Positions 1 through 9,326 of a DNA stretch of 64,000 bases are shown here, one piece after another. This DNA is from JBFIHF01 sp964411125 (GTDB lineage: Bacteria > Myxococcota_A > Bradymonadia > Bradymonadales > Bradymonadaceae). A program made the translations under genes and the position numbers. The stretch lies in contig CAYPJU010000024.1 of assembly GCA_964411125.1 (NCBI GenBank), positions 16,126-80,125 on the forward strand, in the 5' to 3' direction. Below the pieces are notes generated by a model, which worked only from the letters and a program-made list of their open reading frames with translations, was not told the DNA's origin and made no database searches. How positions within the stretch are numbered: position 1 is the first letter of the stretch; every line of letters starts with the position of its first letter.

Positions 1-1076
1 TATTGCCGCAACGCCTGCAGCGCGTCGGGGGCGATGTTGCCCAGCTTCTTGTGCGTCCGGTTTCTCAACTTCGTCATGAAGTGGTCGACGAGCGGCCGCA
101 GGTCAGACATCCGCTCGCGCAGCGGCGGCAGCGTGATCGGGATGATGTGGAGCCGATAGAAGAGGTCCTCGCGGAAGTTTCCCTCGCTCACCTCTTCCTT
201 CAGGTCCTTGTTCGTCGCCGTCACCACCCGCACGTCGACATGGACGGTCTCTTCGCCCCCTACGCGCTCGAACGCGCGCTCCTGTAGCACCCTCAGCAGC
301 TTCAACTGCGTCGACGGACTGATGTCTCCGATCTCGTCGAGGAACAGAGTCCCCCCGTCGGCGAGCTCGAAACGCCCCAACTTGCGCTTGGCAGCGCCGG
401 TGAAGGCGCCCTTTTCATGCCCGAAGAGCTCGGACTCCAGCAGTGTCTCGGCGAGCGCCGAACAGTTCACCTTCACGAAGGGGCCCGCAGCGCGCGGCGA
501 ATTCTCGTGGATCGCCCGCGCGACGAGCTCCTTGCCGGTCCCCGACTCGCCGTAGATGTGGACGGTGCTGTCCGACGGAGCGACCTTGCGAATCTTGTTG
601 AACACCGACGCCATCACGTCGGAGTCGCCGACCATGTCGGGGTCGTATGCGTCCGCCGCGTCGGCGCGCAGCATCTCGTTCTCCCGCGACAGGCGCTCCC
701 CGCGCTTGCGCTCGGCGCCCAGCTCGAGTGCGCGCTCCACCTTCGACCGAAGCAGGTCGGGAGGGAACGGCTTGGGGATGAAGTCGTGCGCCCCCTGCTG
801 CATGGCGTCCACCGCTTTCTCGATAGAGCCGAACGCCGTCACGATCATCACGAGCGCTTCGGGATCCTCGGCGAGCACGGATTTCAAGACCCGCATCCCG
901 TCTACGCCGTCCATCTTGAGGTCGGTGATGACGAGGTCGGGGTTCTCGGACTTGAACTTTTCGATCCCCTGCGCGCCCCCCGGCGCATCGATGGTCTCGT
1001 GCCCCATCCGCTTGAGCACCTGCACGATCCCTTCGCGCAACGTGGCGTTGTCTTCGACGACCAGTACCTTTGCCAT
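1..1076 (-). CDS. Sigma-54-dependent NtrC-family response regulator (3' part beyond window)
   Basis: Transcriptional activator that would respond to a partner kinase and open sigma-54 promoters. The visible 358 residues hold a receiver domain (about 1-120; acceptor Asp52 in ITDLKM, Thr80, Lys102) and an AAA+ domain with Walker A GESGTGKE (about 176-183), the sigma-54 contact loop GAFTGA (223-228) and Walker B TLFLDEIG (about 243-250). The window edge cuts the protein before the end of the AAA+ domain, so the expected Fis-type DNA-binding helix is not seen. The sensor kinase at 1131-2633 lies just upstream in the same direction and is its probable partner. The family call is secure; the target genes are unknown. 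Confidence 0.95.
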   Translation of the reverse strand, partial: MAKVLVVEDNATLREGIVQVLKRMGHETIDAPGGAQGIEKFKSENPDLVITDLKMDGVDGMRVLKSVLAEDPEALVMIVTAFGSIEKAVDAMQQGAHDFIPKPFPPDLLRSKVERALELGAERKRGERLSRENEMLRADAADAYDPDMVGDSDVMASVFNKIRKVAPSDSTVHIYGESGTGKELVARAIHENSPRAAGPFVKVNCSALAETLLESELFGHEKGAFTGAAKRKLGRFELADGGTLFLDEIGDISPSTQLKLLRVLQERAFERVGGEETVHVDVRVVTATNKDLKEEVSEGNFREDLFYRLHIIPITLPPLRERMSDLRPLVDHFMTKLRNRTHKKLGNIAPDALQALRQ

Positions 1077-1130
1077 GCTTACCTCACTCCGGATTCTGGA
1101 GTCTTAGCGGACCTCATCGTCACTGACCAG

Positions 1131-2633
1131 TCAACCGAGCCAGCCTTCGGGGATTTCCTGTGCACTGGCGGGCTCGAGCGACGTGTCGAACGGCAGGACG
1201 AAGTCGATCGTCGTGCCCTCTTCCCCGCTCGCGACGCGGAGCTCGCCACCATGCTGTTCCAGAATCCTGTGGGTGAGGGCGAGGCCGAGGCCGCTCCCCT
1301 TCTCCTTGGTCGTGTAGAAGGGGGTCAGGACGTCCTCGATGCTCTCCCGGGGGATCCCCGGTCCGTCGTCCGAGATCCGCACGAGCCGCACGTCGCCCTC
1401 CTCGACGACCCGCACTTCGATGTGCCCACCCGTTCCGCAGGCCTGATACGCGTTCCGAACGACGTTGATGACCGCCCGGCGAAGTTTCTGGCGATCCGCG
1501 GTGAGTTCTGCGTCGTCGGGTTCCGCGACGGTCACTATGGCACAGCCCGAATCGATCACCTCGCCCGACAGGAGGTCGTCGACCTCCCGCAGGAAATCGC
1601 GGGCCGAGAAACGCTCGAGGTCGGGCGGAGCGTGGCGGGCGAAGTCGAGGAAGTCGGTCACGACGCGCTCGAGGTAGTCGAGCTCGCGCTGGATCTTGGC
1701 GACCTTCTCCGTCATCTCGTCGCGCCGTGCGTCGTCCACCTCGAGGGACGCGTCGGCGAGGTCCTCGGCGAGGAGCCCGCAGAAGAGCTCCATCCCGCCG
1801 AGCGGATTTCGGACCTCGTGGGCGATCCCGGAGAGCATCATCTGCATCTGCCGATCGCGGCTCACGATGTTCTGCCGCATCTCTTCGAAGCTTCGCCCGA
1901 GGAAGGCGATCTCGTCGTTCCCCTCCGGCGTGGCGATCGGCTCCTCGGTGTCCCCCGCGCCGAGGCGCTGCGCGGCAGCGACGAGGCGATTCAGCGGGGC
2001 GACGAGCTGACGCGAGAAGATCGTCGCCGCCGCGACCACCAGCAGTAGCCCGATGAACCCGAGCAACGTCAATGCGCTCGCGAAATCGCTGAGAAGTTCG
2101 AAGTAGGAGGCGCTCCCCTCGACCCCGATCGCCGCCACCACCTCACCGTCGCTCGTGATCGGGACGAACCCCGACTTGTACGGAAGCCCGTCGGGGCCCT
2201 GAAACAACACGCTCGCCTCGGAGCCCCCTTCCGCGAAGACTCGGTCGACCTCCGCGCCGTGCGGGTCGAGTTCGTAGAGCCGCTCACCGAACGGGGTCCC
2301 CGACGTGTCCGCGATGACGGTGCGGTCGCGCGCAAAGATGTAGAGACGGCGAACCTCGGTCGCGTCGCGGGCGAGACGGAGGTCTTCGTTGAGACGCGCC
2401 AGAACGCGAGTCTTCGTGTCGTCGAGACGCGTGATCTGCTTGGCGTCGAAGCCCTCCGACATCCCCGACCCCAGCGTCTCCCCGATCGTCACGAGCCGCT
2501 TGCCGAGCTCGTCTTCGAGTCCCTGCCGACCGGCGAAGTACGCGAGGAATCCGTACAGCGACACGATGAGAAGCGTCGGCACCAGGAAAACCCCGATGAG
2601 TTTGCTCCTCAACGATTGGCGGAATATCTTCAT
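1131..2633 (-). CDS. Membrane sensor histidine kinase, NtrB-type partner
   Basis: Two-component sensor that autophosphorylates and should pass phosphate to the adjacent NtrC-type regulator. From ATG 2633 (500 aa) it shows TM helix 1 (about 11-33), a periplasmic sensor region, TM helix 2 (about 187-207), HAMP (about 208-260), HisKA with the H-box GIAHEVRNP (His272), and a C-terminal HATPase with DDGPGIP and GSGLGLAL. An in-frame GTG at 2660 would add nine residues; neither start has a clear ribosome site, and the ATG places the Lys/Arg-rich MKIFRQSLRSK directly before the first TM helix. The ligand is unknown. Confidence 0.93.
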   Translation of the reverse strand: MKIFRQSLRSKLIGVFLVPTLLIVSLYGFLAYFAGRQGLEDELGKRLVTIGETLGSGMSEGFDAKQITRLDDTKTRVLARLNEDLRLARDATEVRRLYIFARDRTVIADTSGTPFGERLYELDPHGAEVDRVFAEGGSEASVLFQGPDGLPYKSGFVPITSDGEVVAAIGVEGSASYFELLSDFASALTLLGFIGLLLVVAAATIFSRQLVAPLNRLVAAAQRLGAGDTEEPIATPEGNDEIAFLGRSFEEMRQNIVSRDRQMQMMLSGIAHEVRNPLGGMELFCGLLAEDLADASLEVDDARRDEMTEKVAKIQRELDYLERVVTDFLDFARHAPPDLERFSARDFLREVDDLLSGEVIDSGCAIVTVAEPDDAELTADRQKLRRAVINVVRNAYQACGTGGHIEVRVVEEGDVRLVRISDDGPGIPRESIEDVLTPFYTTKEKGSGLGLALTHRILEQHGGELRVASGEEGTTIDFVLPFDTSLEPASAQEIPEGWLG

Positions 2634-2784
2634 CGGTGCGCCGCGCGTGGTGGGGCCCACGTCGAGTCACTTCGTGACGAAACGAATCTCGAAGAGGCCG
2701 AGTCATGATAGAGTAGGGTCACGGTGGCGCAAAACGCCACCGCCCTCCGAACGACGAGGGCGCTGGCACGGCAAGAGAGGCGTC

Positions 2785-5256
2785 ATGGCGACATCGGACG
2801 ACGGTCGGGGACCGCACGACGAGGCCGACGACGGGGACGGCACCGCCGAGAAAGCTCCCCGCCGCACACTCATCGGTGTCGCTGCGATCACGCGACGGAC
2901 CGAACCGATGCGCCGCCGCACGTCGGACGACTTCGTCGCCGAAGCCACGGCCATCACGCCGCAGTTGCTCGACTCGGTGCTCGACGACATTGGCGAAGAC
3001 GACCTCGACGCGGCGTTCGGGATCGCGAGCCAGACCGACGTCCTCTCCCCACCCGACGACGCGACCGACCGGCTCGAGACCGACGACGAAGACGACGACT
3101 TCGCGGACACGATGCGGCTCGACGAGAGCGACGACGACGACGAGGACGATCTCGCTGCGACGTCGAAACTCGACCCCGCGAAGCTCGACTTCACGCTGAG
3201 CGCCGACGAGCCGCAGACGCCCGACGAGCCGCAGACGCTCGACGACGTCGGAGCGTTCGAGGATGTCGAAGACGCCGAACCGACGGACGAGAACTCCGAC
3301 TTGCTCGCCGGTTCCCAGCCGTCAGCCCGGCAGACGTGGGGAGAGATGAACGGGGCTCCCGCTTTCAGCGCACTCCCGCTCTCGGTCCCCGGCGACCTCC
3401 CTCCCGCCGTCCTGGACCCCGGCGATTGGGGCGACACAGTCGACGAGCCGGAGGTGGCCGAAGAGACGGCCCACATGGAGCGGGATGCCCGGAGGCGCTA
3501 TCTGACGGGATCGAATACGGACGTCGTCCATTCGGCGTTCGAGGCCGACCCCGCGGCTCCCAAAATCGTCACTCTGGGAGGCCCCGCGATGGGGGAGGAG
3601 TTCTTCGCCACTCGAATACGAACTTCGGTGGGGCGCGGGCTCAACAACACCATCGTGGTGCCCGATCTCGCGATGAGCCGGCAGCACTTCGAGATCCATC
3701 GCACCAACGCGGAGTCGTTTCGGATCCGCGACCTCCAGTCCATCAACGGGACGACGCTCAACGGGACCAAGGTTCTGGAGTCCGACCTCTTTCACGGCGA
3801 CCGGATCGAGGCGGGGAAGTCGGTCTTTCAGTTCGTGGTGTCCGGAGGAGCGGCACTCCCGAGCGGACCACGAAACATGGTCCCGGCGGAGACGCGAGGG
3901 GCGCGCGCGACGATCCCTCCCAGGCTGGCGGTCACCGACGACAACATCAACCGGCTCGTCCTCGGCGCGAGCGTCGTGGCGCTGATCGTCGCGGTCCTCA
4001 CGATCGGCGCCGTGCTCGTCGTCCACCTCGACCGGAGCGCCGGTGAAGACGCTGAGCCGGTCGACGCCAGCACGGTCTATCTCGAGGGCGTCGACCAGGT
4101 GAAGTCGCGAAACTGGGCCGTCGCCCGCGAAAAGTTCGAGCGGGCCAAGGAACTACAGCCGACCCTCCCAGGGATCGACAGCCAACTGCGACGCGTCGAC
4201 CGGGAGAGCGCCGCCGCTGGAGCACTCGCCTCCGCACGGGAGCTCGCCACCCGGGGCGAGATGGTCGCGACGCTCGAAGCGATTGCGATGATCCCGGCGG
4301 ATTCGGTCTACCACGCCGAGGGGGAGGTGCTGGCAAGCGAGATCGAGCGGGGGCTCGCCGAGAAGAGCCTCCGTGAAGCGAACGAGCTGCGCGCGGCGGG
4401 GCGGCTCGAGGAGGCGCGCGGCGTGCTGACCGAACTTCTGCGCATGCAGCCACGAAACGCCGAAGCTCGCGTCGTCCGCGACGCGATCGATGCGACCCTG
4501 GCCGGCACGCTCGACGCCGGGGGCGCCGAGGCAGCCGGGCCCGACGCCGGCGCCGACGACGAACGTGCCGCCCTCGCGACGCCGCCCCCGACGAGACCTA
4601 GAAAGAAGACGGACGACCTGATCGAATTCGAGCTGCTCGACAGCTCGCCGGCCGGGTCCAATGCAAGAGAGTCGTCGGCCTCGGCTCCGAACTTCTGGAC
4701 CGGGTTCGCCCTCTATCGAGCACGCAAGTTCGAGTCGGCCCAACGCTTCTTCGACGACGCGGCGGCGAAGGGAGACGCGGCGAGTGATCTCGCGCGGAAG
4801 TTCGCCGAGAACGTCCGTGTGTTTCGGTCGGCATTTGCCGACGCCAACACGGCGATGGCGAACAAGGATTGGGCGACCGCCGTGACGAATCTGGAGCGAG
4901 CGCGCCAATCGGACGCCGATTTCTCACCCGGCACGGTCGGCCACTTCGACGGCGAGCTCCGCTCGAAGCTCGCCACCGCGCACGCGGCGCTGGGTGCCGA
5001 GGCGTTGGACGAGGGGCGTCTTGCGCAGGCCCGCACACAAGCGACCCGCGCCAGGAACGCGGACGCGCGAAACCCACGCTACCGTGATCTGGAATCTCGG
5101 CTCGAGGGCGCAGCGGAGGAAAAGATCGCTGCCGCTCGAAAGGCCCGGGAGACGGCCCCTGCGCGGGCGAAGTCGCTCTGCCGCGACGCAATGTCGATGA
5201 CGCGCCCCACGACCGAGATTCACAAGCGCGCGCGCGCGCTCCTCGCCGAGCTGTGA
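2785..5256 (+). CDS. FHA-domain membrane protein with tetratricopeptide-like C-terminus
   Basis: Probable phosphothreonine-reading scaffold. The 823-aa product has a long acidic, Asp/Glu-rich N-terminus (about 1-260), a forkhead-associated domain (about 262-352, with the SVGRG, SRQHF and NGT signatures), one TM helix (about 389-413) and a helical TPR-like C-terminal half rich in Ala/Arg/Glu. FHA domains usually bind phosphorylated Ser/Thr kinase targets; such kinases are present in this genome (29602-31368). ATG 2785 follows AGAGAGG by four bases. The longer open frame upstream overlaps the kinase gene on the other strand and is not needed. Function is inferred from domains only. Confidence 0.85.
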   Translation: MATSDDGRGPHDEADDGDGTAEKAPRRTLIGVAAITRRTEPMRRRTSDDFVAEATAITPQLLDSVLDDIGEDDLDAAFGIASQTDVLSPPDDATDRLETDDEDDDFADTMRLDESDDDDEDDLAATSKLDPAKLDFTLSADEPQTPDEPQTLDDVGAFEDVEDAEPTDENSDLLAGSQPSARQTWGEMNGAPAFSALPLSVPGDLPPAVLDPGDWGDTVDEPEVAEETAHMERDARRRYLTGSNTDVVHSAFEADPAAPKIVTLGGPAMGEEFFATRIRTSVGRGLNNTIVVPDLAMSRQHFEIHRTNAESFRIRDLQSINGTTLNGTKVLESDLFHGDRIEAGKSVFQFVVSGGAALPSGPRNMVPAETRGARATIPPRLAVTDDNINRLVLGASVVALIVAVLTIGAVLVVHLDRSAGEDAEPVDASTVYLEGVDQVKSRNWAVAREKFERAKELQPTLPGIDSQLRRVDRESAAAGALASARELATRGEMVATLEAIAMIPADSVYHAEGEVLASEIERGLAEKSLREANELRAAGRLEEARGVLTELLRMQPRNAEARVVRDAIDATLAGTLDAGGAEAAGPDAGADDERAALATPPPTRPRKKTDDLIEFELLDSSPAGSNARESSASAPNFWTGFALYRARKFESAQRFFDDAAAKGDAASDLARKFAENVRVFRSAFADANTAMANKDWATAVTNLERARQSDADFSPGTVGHFDGELRSKLATAHAALGAEALDEGRLAQARTQATRARNADARNPRYRDLESRLEGAAEEKIAAARKARETAPARAKSLCRDAMSMTRPTTEIHKRARALLAEL

Positions 5257-5285
5257 GCCGTGGGAGGCCGAGCTGTGAGCCGTGG
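5245..5285. repeat. Tandem 19-bp duplication spanning a stop codon
   Basis: The 19-mer gccgagctgtgagccgtgg occurs at 5245-5263 and again at 5267-5285, a 22-bp period. The first copy carries the stop codon of the FHA gene. It looks like a small slippage or duplication event; no function is implied. Confidence 0.8.
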
Positions 5286-5367
5286 AACGCTGTCCGGCGC
5301 GAAGGTGCGGTCCGAGTCACGCTAAGTTCCATTGACACTGCGAGGCGGGCGGAACTACGCTCGCGAC

Positions 5368-5811
5368 ATGGCAGACGACGAACAGATGGAAGAATCACCC
5401 TTCGGCAACCCGCGCGATCGTGAGCGCCCGCTCATCCTCATCGCCGACGACGATCCGGAGATTCGGCGGTTGCTGGTCGCGTTCTTCTCCGACCAGGATT
5501 GCGACCTGCTCGAGAGTTCCGACGGCGCCGATGCGCTCGAGAACATCATCGTCAACCGCCCCAACCTGGTGGTGCTCGACGTGATGATGCCCGAACTCAA
5601 CGGGTGGCAGATCTGCAAATACGTCAAATCGAGGGACGACTACGCCGACGTCGGCGTGATCATGCTGACGGCGATCGGGCCCGTGAACAACGAACTGACC
5701 TCCCCCCTATTCGGCGCGGACGACTATATCGACAAGCCGTTCGACTTCGACGAGCTCGAGTTCAAAGTCCGAAAGGTGCTTGCCGACAAGAAGAAAGAGC
5801 CGGCGTCCTGA
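5368..5811 (+). CDS. Single-domain response regulator (CheY-like receiver)
   Basis: A 147-aa phosphorylatable receiver with no output domain. The acidic pocket (ADDDPE), acceptor Asp71 (VVLDVMMPE), Thr101 (MLTAIG) and Lys123 (DKPFD) are all present, so it should be functional. A TTG start 36 bases upstream is possible, but ATG 5368 gives the usual short N-terminal lead before the first strand. It lies downstream of the FHA gene and near the kinase/NtrC pair, but nothing in the sequence proves which kinase feeds it. Confidence 0.88.
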   Translation: MADDEQMEESPFGNPRDRERPLILIADDDPEIRRLLVAFFSDQDCDLLESSDGADALENIIVNRPNLVVLDVMMPELNGWQICKYVKSRDDYADVGVIMLTAIGPVNNELTSPLFGADDYIDKPFDFDELEFKVRKVLADKKKEPAS

Positions 5812-6078
5812 ACCGGTGTACGGCAGCCTCTCCTCCACGGTTCAATACCGTTGATTCGCGTCTGACCTCGTGTCATACTCTCCCAATCGAGTCTCCCTCC
5901 GGGTGACGACTCCTCGGTGCGAAAACGCGCCTCGGTAAAACGACATCACGCACGGGCGGTCGCAAGTCGACCGAGATGCCTCCTGATTGAAAATCAGTTC
6001 TTGTTACACTTTGGCGTTCTTGCGGAATCCTGTGTCTTCCGCGGCACCGAATGGCGGACGAAAACTCGAGGACAGTAG

Positions 6079-6615
6079 ATGAGTGACGACGCAAACTCCG
6101 GCAACGGTTCCGGACGGAGACGGCGCAGACGACGAGGTCGCAAACGCGGCGGCGGCGGCGGCAACAACAGCAACAACAACAGGGGAAACAGCAGCGGAAA
6201 CCGTCGCAACAACTCCCGCAAGAACAAGACCCCGCGCGAGAAGTTCGGTGGCCGCGATCCCAAGAACGTGTCCGCGGTCGACGACGAGGCGCCCAGTACG
6301 CTCGATGCGTTCGAGCTGTTCTGCAGCTACCACCTCGGCATCTTCGAGGGGAATCAGTACCGTCAGCCGTCGCTGAAGCAGGTCGCCCGTCGATTCGATC
6401 GAAGCCAGGACGAGATTCGGGACGCGTTGGCGGCGTGCGGGCTCGACGACAAGACCGTGAGACAGGCCGACTACGACCTGTCGCTGGCGCAGCTCGACGT
6501 TCGTGTCGCCCCAGAAGGGATCGACAAACGTGAACTCGCCAAGGGCTTGTTCGAAGAGTTCGTGGCAGCCCATCCCGGGTTCGTCGAATGGACCGAAGAA
6601 TCAGCAGAAGGCTGA
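6079..6615 (+). CDS. Basic Arg/Gly/Asn-rich protein of unknown function
   Basis: The 178-aa product has a low-complexity N-terminus (about 10-50) of Arg runs, a Gly run and Asn/Ser/Arg stretches, then a more ordered acidic-to-neutral domain. The N-terminus resembles the nucleic-acid-binding tails of RNA-associated proteins; the rest (FELFCSYHLG...) is not recognised. ATG 6079 follows a gaggacagtag leader containing GAGGA. The 267-bp gap before it (5812-6078) contains no gene but must hold its promoter. A role in RNA or DNA binding is inference from composition only. Confidence 0.75.
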   Translation: MSDDANSGNGSGRRRRRRRGRKRGGGGGNNSNNNRGNSSGNRRNNSRKNKTPREKFGGRDPKNVSAVDDEAPSTLDAFELFCSYHLGIFEGNQYRQPSLKQVARRFDRSQDEIRDALAACGLDDKTVRQADYDLSLAQLDVRVAPEGIDKRELAKGLFEEFVAAHPGFVEWTEESAEG

Positions 6616-6620
6616 CCCAA

Positions 6621-7433
6621 TCAATCGCCGCATTGCGTCGGTGAACCAGGCGACCCGAGGAAGATCCCTTCCCCGATCGCGGCGTCCGACGCGCACCAGG
6701 CTGTCACGTCGTCGTTGAAGTCGGCGTGCTCGTTCTGCTCGTCGACGCCGACCGACTGGTTCGGGATGTAGGAAACCCCGGCTCCCTCCCCGTTCAGCGG
6801 ACGGAGCTCACCGTCTTCCCACTCGATGGCGTCGACCGTCACTCCGCGATAACGGACCTCGAGACGCACGGGCTTCTCGTTCTCGAGCTCGGGATGGGAG
6901 AGGCCGTACCTTCCAAAATCGTAGTATCGCCCTTCCCCGACGAGCTCGCGCAACGGCGCGTCGCTCGCCTCGTACCGAACGAAGACGAAATAGTCGCCTG
7001 GGCCGATCGGCTTGAGGCGCCCGACGACGAGGATCTCGTCCGGCGTGCCAGGCTGGGTGACCTGCACACGACGCTCGGTCGCCTCGCCGACGATGAACGC
7101 CAGGGTGACGTCCCGTGGATCGGCCGGGCCCGTGCCCGCGTTCTTGATCTCCACGAACTCTCCGCGCTCGCCGATGCCGGGCTGCGCGGACGTGGTATCG
7201 ACGAGGACTTCGGTGATGACGAGCTCCGGCTCGCCCATGAACATGTCGACCTCGACTTCTGCGTCGGGCTCGTCGGGAGGCCCCATGTCTGGCCGAGTGG
7301 TGTTGATGATGATCCGTGGGCCCCGGTAGGGGAACGAGCCCGCAGGTTCGGACAAGTTGCAGGCGCAGGCCATCGTCGTCACACCGAGGAGCGCGAGCGG
7401 AGCGGGGCTGACTGGGGTCTTCCAGCGATTCAC
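6621..7433 (-). CDS. Lipoprotein with lamin-tail-like domain
   Basis: A 270-aa secreted lipoprotein. The signal peptide ends near ACAC (about 23-25), where the lipidated Cys is expected. A Pro/Asp-rich spacer leads into a beta-sandwich pattern (ELVITEVLVD, GERGEFVEIKNAG, then a VTVDAIEWED strand) that matches lamin-tail domains, often found on extracellular proteins. Its start overlaps the stop of the upstream gene (7430-8083) by four bases, so the two are translated together. The exact role is unknown. Confidence 0.8.
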   Translation of the reverse strand: MNRWKTPVSPAPLALLGVTTMACACNLSEPAGSFPYRGPRIIINTTRPDMGPPDEPDAEVEVDMFMGEPELVITEVLVDTTSAQPGIGERGEFVEIKNAGTGPADPRDVTLAFIVGEATERRVQVTQPGTPDEILVVGRLKPIGPGDYFVFVRYEASDAPLRELVGEGRYYDFGRYGLSHPELENEKPVRLEVRYRGVTVDAIEWEDGELRPLNGEGAGVSYIPNQSVGVDEQNEHADFNDDVTAWCASDAAIGEGIFLGSPGSPTQCGD

Positions 7434-8083
7434 ATCGACTTCTTGATGCGCTCGACCACTTCGCTGTACGAGGTGTTTCCGACCACCCTCGACATGAGCT
7501 CTGTGTACTTGTCGACGAGGTCGGTCCGGCCCTCGGACCGGTAATGTTCCAGAATCTCGTGCAACTTCACGAAAGTTCGCTCGCTGTTGACGAAGTACTC
7601 GGCGGCGTTGACGGTCGCCTGAATGCCAGCCCGACTGACCGATTGCGCGGTGCTCTTGAAGATGAATTCGACCCCCTCCGAGTTCTCGATCCCGACGGTC
7701 GCTTCGGCGGAGGCGTTCGACGCAGCGCCGCCTCCCGACGAAATGATCCCGGTGATGTCGAACTGCGAGAATCGGATCGAGCGGAGCGAGGGGTAGTCGT
7801 CGGCGAGCCGGTCGCGCAGCCCACGAAAGAGAGCATCGATGATGCCGACGCCTTCGCTCTCGACGGTCATTTCGCTGCCGTCGGCGTTGATGAGGTTGCA
7901 GGTCATCCGGCAGAGGGAGTCCTCCTCCACCAGGCTTTCGGTGACGCTGTATAACCTCACGCTAAGCTGCAGATATTCGTCCTGAAGGATCTCCTTCATC
8001 AGGGCGATCATCTTGTCCTGTCGTTCCTTTTCACGCTGCTGTTGTTGCATCTTCCAGAGCCTCGCTCGTTCTTTTCCCGTCAC
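7430..8083 (-). CDS. Free-standing LeuA-type regulatory (allosteric) domain protein
   Basis: The 217-aa product begins with a Gln/Arg/Lys-rich coiled region (about 1-30). The rest resembles the C-terminal regulatory and dimerisation domain of 2-isopropylmalate and citramalate synthases: a first beta-sheet half (LQLSVRLYSV), SEGVGIIDALFRGL, then the second half with SNASAEATVGIE and a QATVNAAEYF helix. No TIM-barrel synthase domain is attached or adjacent, so it cannot be an enzyme on its own. It could sense leucine or isoleucine, or regulate a synthase encoded elsewhere; that is inference. It is coupled to the following lipoprotein by a 4-bp overlap. Confidence 0.75.
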   Translation of the reverse strand: MTGKERARLWKMQQQQREKERQDKMIALMKEILQDEYLQLSVRLYSVTESLVEEDSLCRMTCNLINADGSEMTVESEGVGIIDALFRGLRDRLADDYPSLRSIRFSQFDITGIISSGGGAASNASAEATVGIENSEGVEFIFKSTAQSVSRAGIQATVNAAEYFVNSERTFVKLHEILEHYRSEGRTDLVDKYTELMSRVVGNTSYSEVVERIKKSM

Positions 8084-8251
8084 CGCCTCGTAGATTCAAC
8101 CTCCGGGCGCGGCGTGAGATTCCATGAACTTCCTACGATCGCTTTTCCCTACGAATGCACGAAATTGGCCGCGCAGCAAAGCTGACTGGCGAGTTTCGAT
8201 GGGTTACACTGGTTGGAACCAACCTGCCAGAACCACCGGACTGGAGCTCGC

Positions 8252-9322
8252 ATGAGTCAGTACGACTACGACTACAGTGCATCCGTTTCAGGAAACACGC
8301 AACAAGGTCGTGGCGACCAGCCGGTCGTCCGCGAGACGACGACACACCTGCCCGAAGACGAAGCTGCCAAGCTGTGCCGCCTCTTCGCGGAGGGGCTGAG
8401 CTCCGGTCTCGGCTACGAACGAATCTTCACGTTCATGCAGCGGCAGAAGTTCCCGGCCAAGGTCGTGAACCGCCTGCGCGCCTCGATCGAAGACGGTTAT
8501 CGTCTCGGCGAAGCGTTCGCTCGAATCGGCCTCTTGGACGCGCCCGCCCGAAAACTGATCCTCGTCTCCGAGGAGCAGGGAACGCTGCCGGAGACGTTCA
8601 ACCAGCTCGCCAAGATCTACGACGCCAGCTACGACCGTAAGAAGCGCGTCTTCTACGGCCTCATCGAGGTCTTCGTCCTCTGCTGCCTCGGCGCCATCAT
8701 CTTCCCGTCGGTCTTCATCGACGGGATGCAGGCGAAGGGGAACACGGGCCAGGCGATCATGAAGGCTCTCGGCAAGGGGCTGTTGCAGTCCTTCATCGCG
8801 CTGGCAGTCGTCGGGGCCATCTTCTACGCGTGGATCAACCAACCGGTCGACTCTCCGTTCCGAAGGGTGTTCCACGCCATCTGGATCCGCCTCCCGTTCG
8901 TCTCCGGCGCGACGCGCCTCTACTCCGTCGCGCAGTTTTGCCGCTACTTCAACCAGGCGATCACCGGCGGCCTCGACATCTTCCGCTGCGTGAACCTCGC
9001 CGCAGAAGCGTCCGACAACCCGATGATCTGGAACTACGTCGGGAAGGCCGAAGCTCTCATCGAGCAGGGCTACCCTCTCGACGATGCCCTAGCGGTCATC
9101 CCCGGGCTCCCAGAAGACGTCATCGAGTACATCGGCATCGGTGAGGAGACCGGTCGACTCGAAGAACAGCTCCAGCAGCAGGCCGACAAGTACGAGCGCC
9201 TCGCCGAGGAAGCCTTCGACCGACTCATCACGTCGATGGTGTACATCATCCGAATCTTCCTCATCATCGGCGTCATCGGCGGCGCTCTCTACCTGGTGTC
9301 GACGTCGCTGACCCTCGGCTGA
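8252..9322 (+). CDS. GspF/PilC-family inner-membrane protein (type II secretion F)
   Basis: The 356-aa product has the two-copy T2SSF architecture: a first helical domain (LFAEGLSSGLGYERIF), two TM helices near the middle (about 145-200), a second copy (FCRYFNQAITGGLDIF) ending in GEETGRLEE, and a C-terminal TM helix. Family members organise the inner-membrane platform of type II secretion or type IV pili. ATG 8252 follows GGAG; the upstream in-frame codons lack this. No GspE/PilB ATPase or pilin gene is adjacent, so which system it serves cannot be told. Confidence 0.88.
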   Translation: MSQYDYDYSASVSGNTQQGRGDQPVVRETTTHLPEDEAAKLCRLFAEGLSSGLGYERIFTFMQRQKFPAKVVNRLRASIEDGYRLGEAFARIGLLDAPARKLILVSEEQGTLPETFNQLAKIYDASYDRKKRVFYGLIEVFVLCCLGAIIFPSVFIDGMQAKGNTGQAIMKALGKGLLQSFIALAVVGAIFYAWINQPVDSPFRRVFHAIWIRLPFVSGATRLYSVAQFCRYFNQAITGGLDIFRCVNLAAEASDNPMIWNYVGKAEALIEQGYPLDDALAVIPGLPEDVIEYIGIGEETGRLEEQLQQQADKYERLAEEAFDRLITSMVYIIRIFLIIGVIGGALYLVSTSLTLG

Positions 9323-9326
9323 CGCG

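Noticed and set aside
2389..2784. N-terminal extension of the FHA protein
   Set aside because: It overlaps the kinase gene on the other strand, and ATG 2785 has a ribosome site.
5970..6078. Sigma-54 promoter near the basic protein
   Set aside because: A partial TGGC...TTGC match has the wrong spacing between the two conserved dinucleotides.
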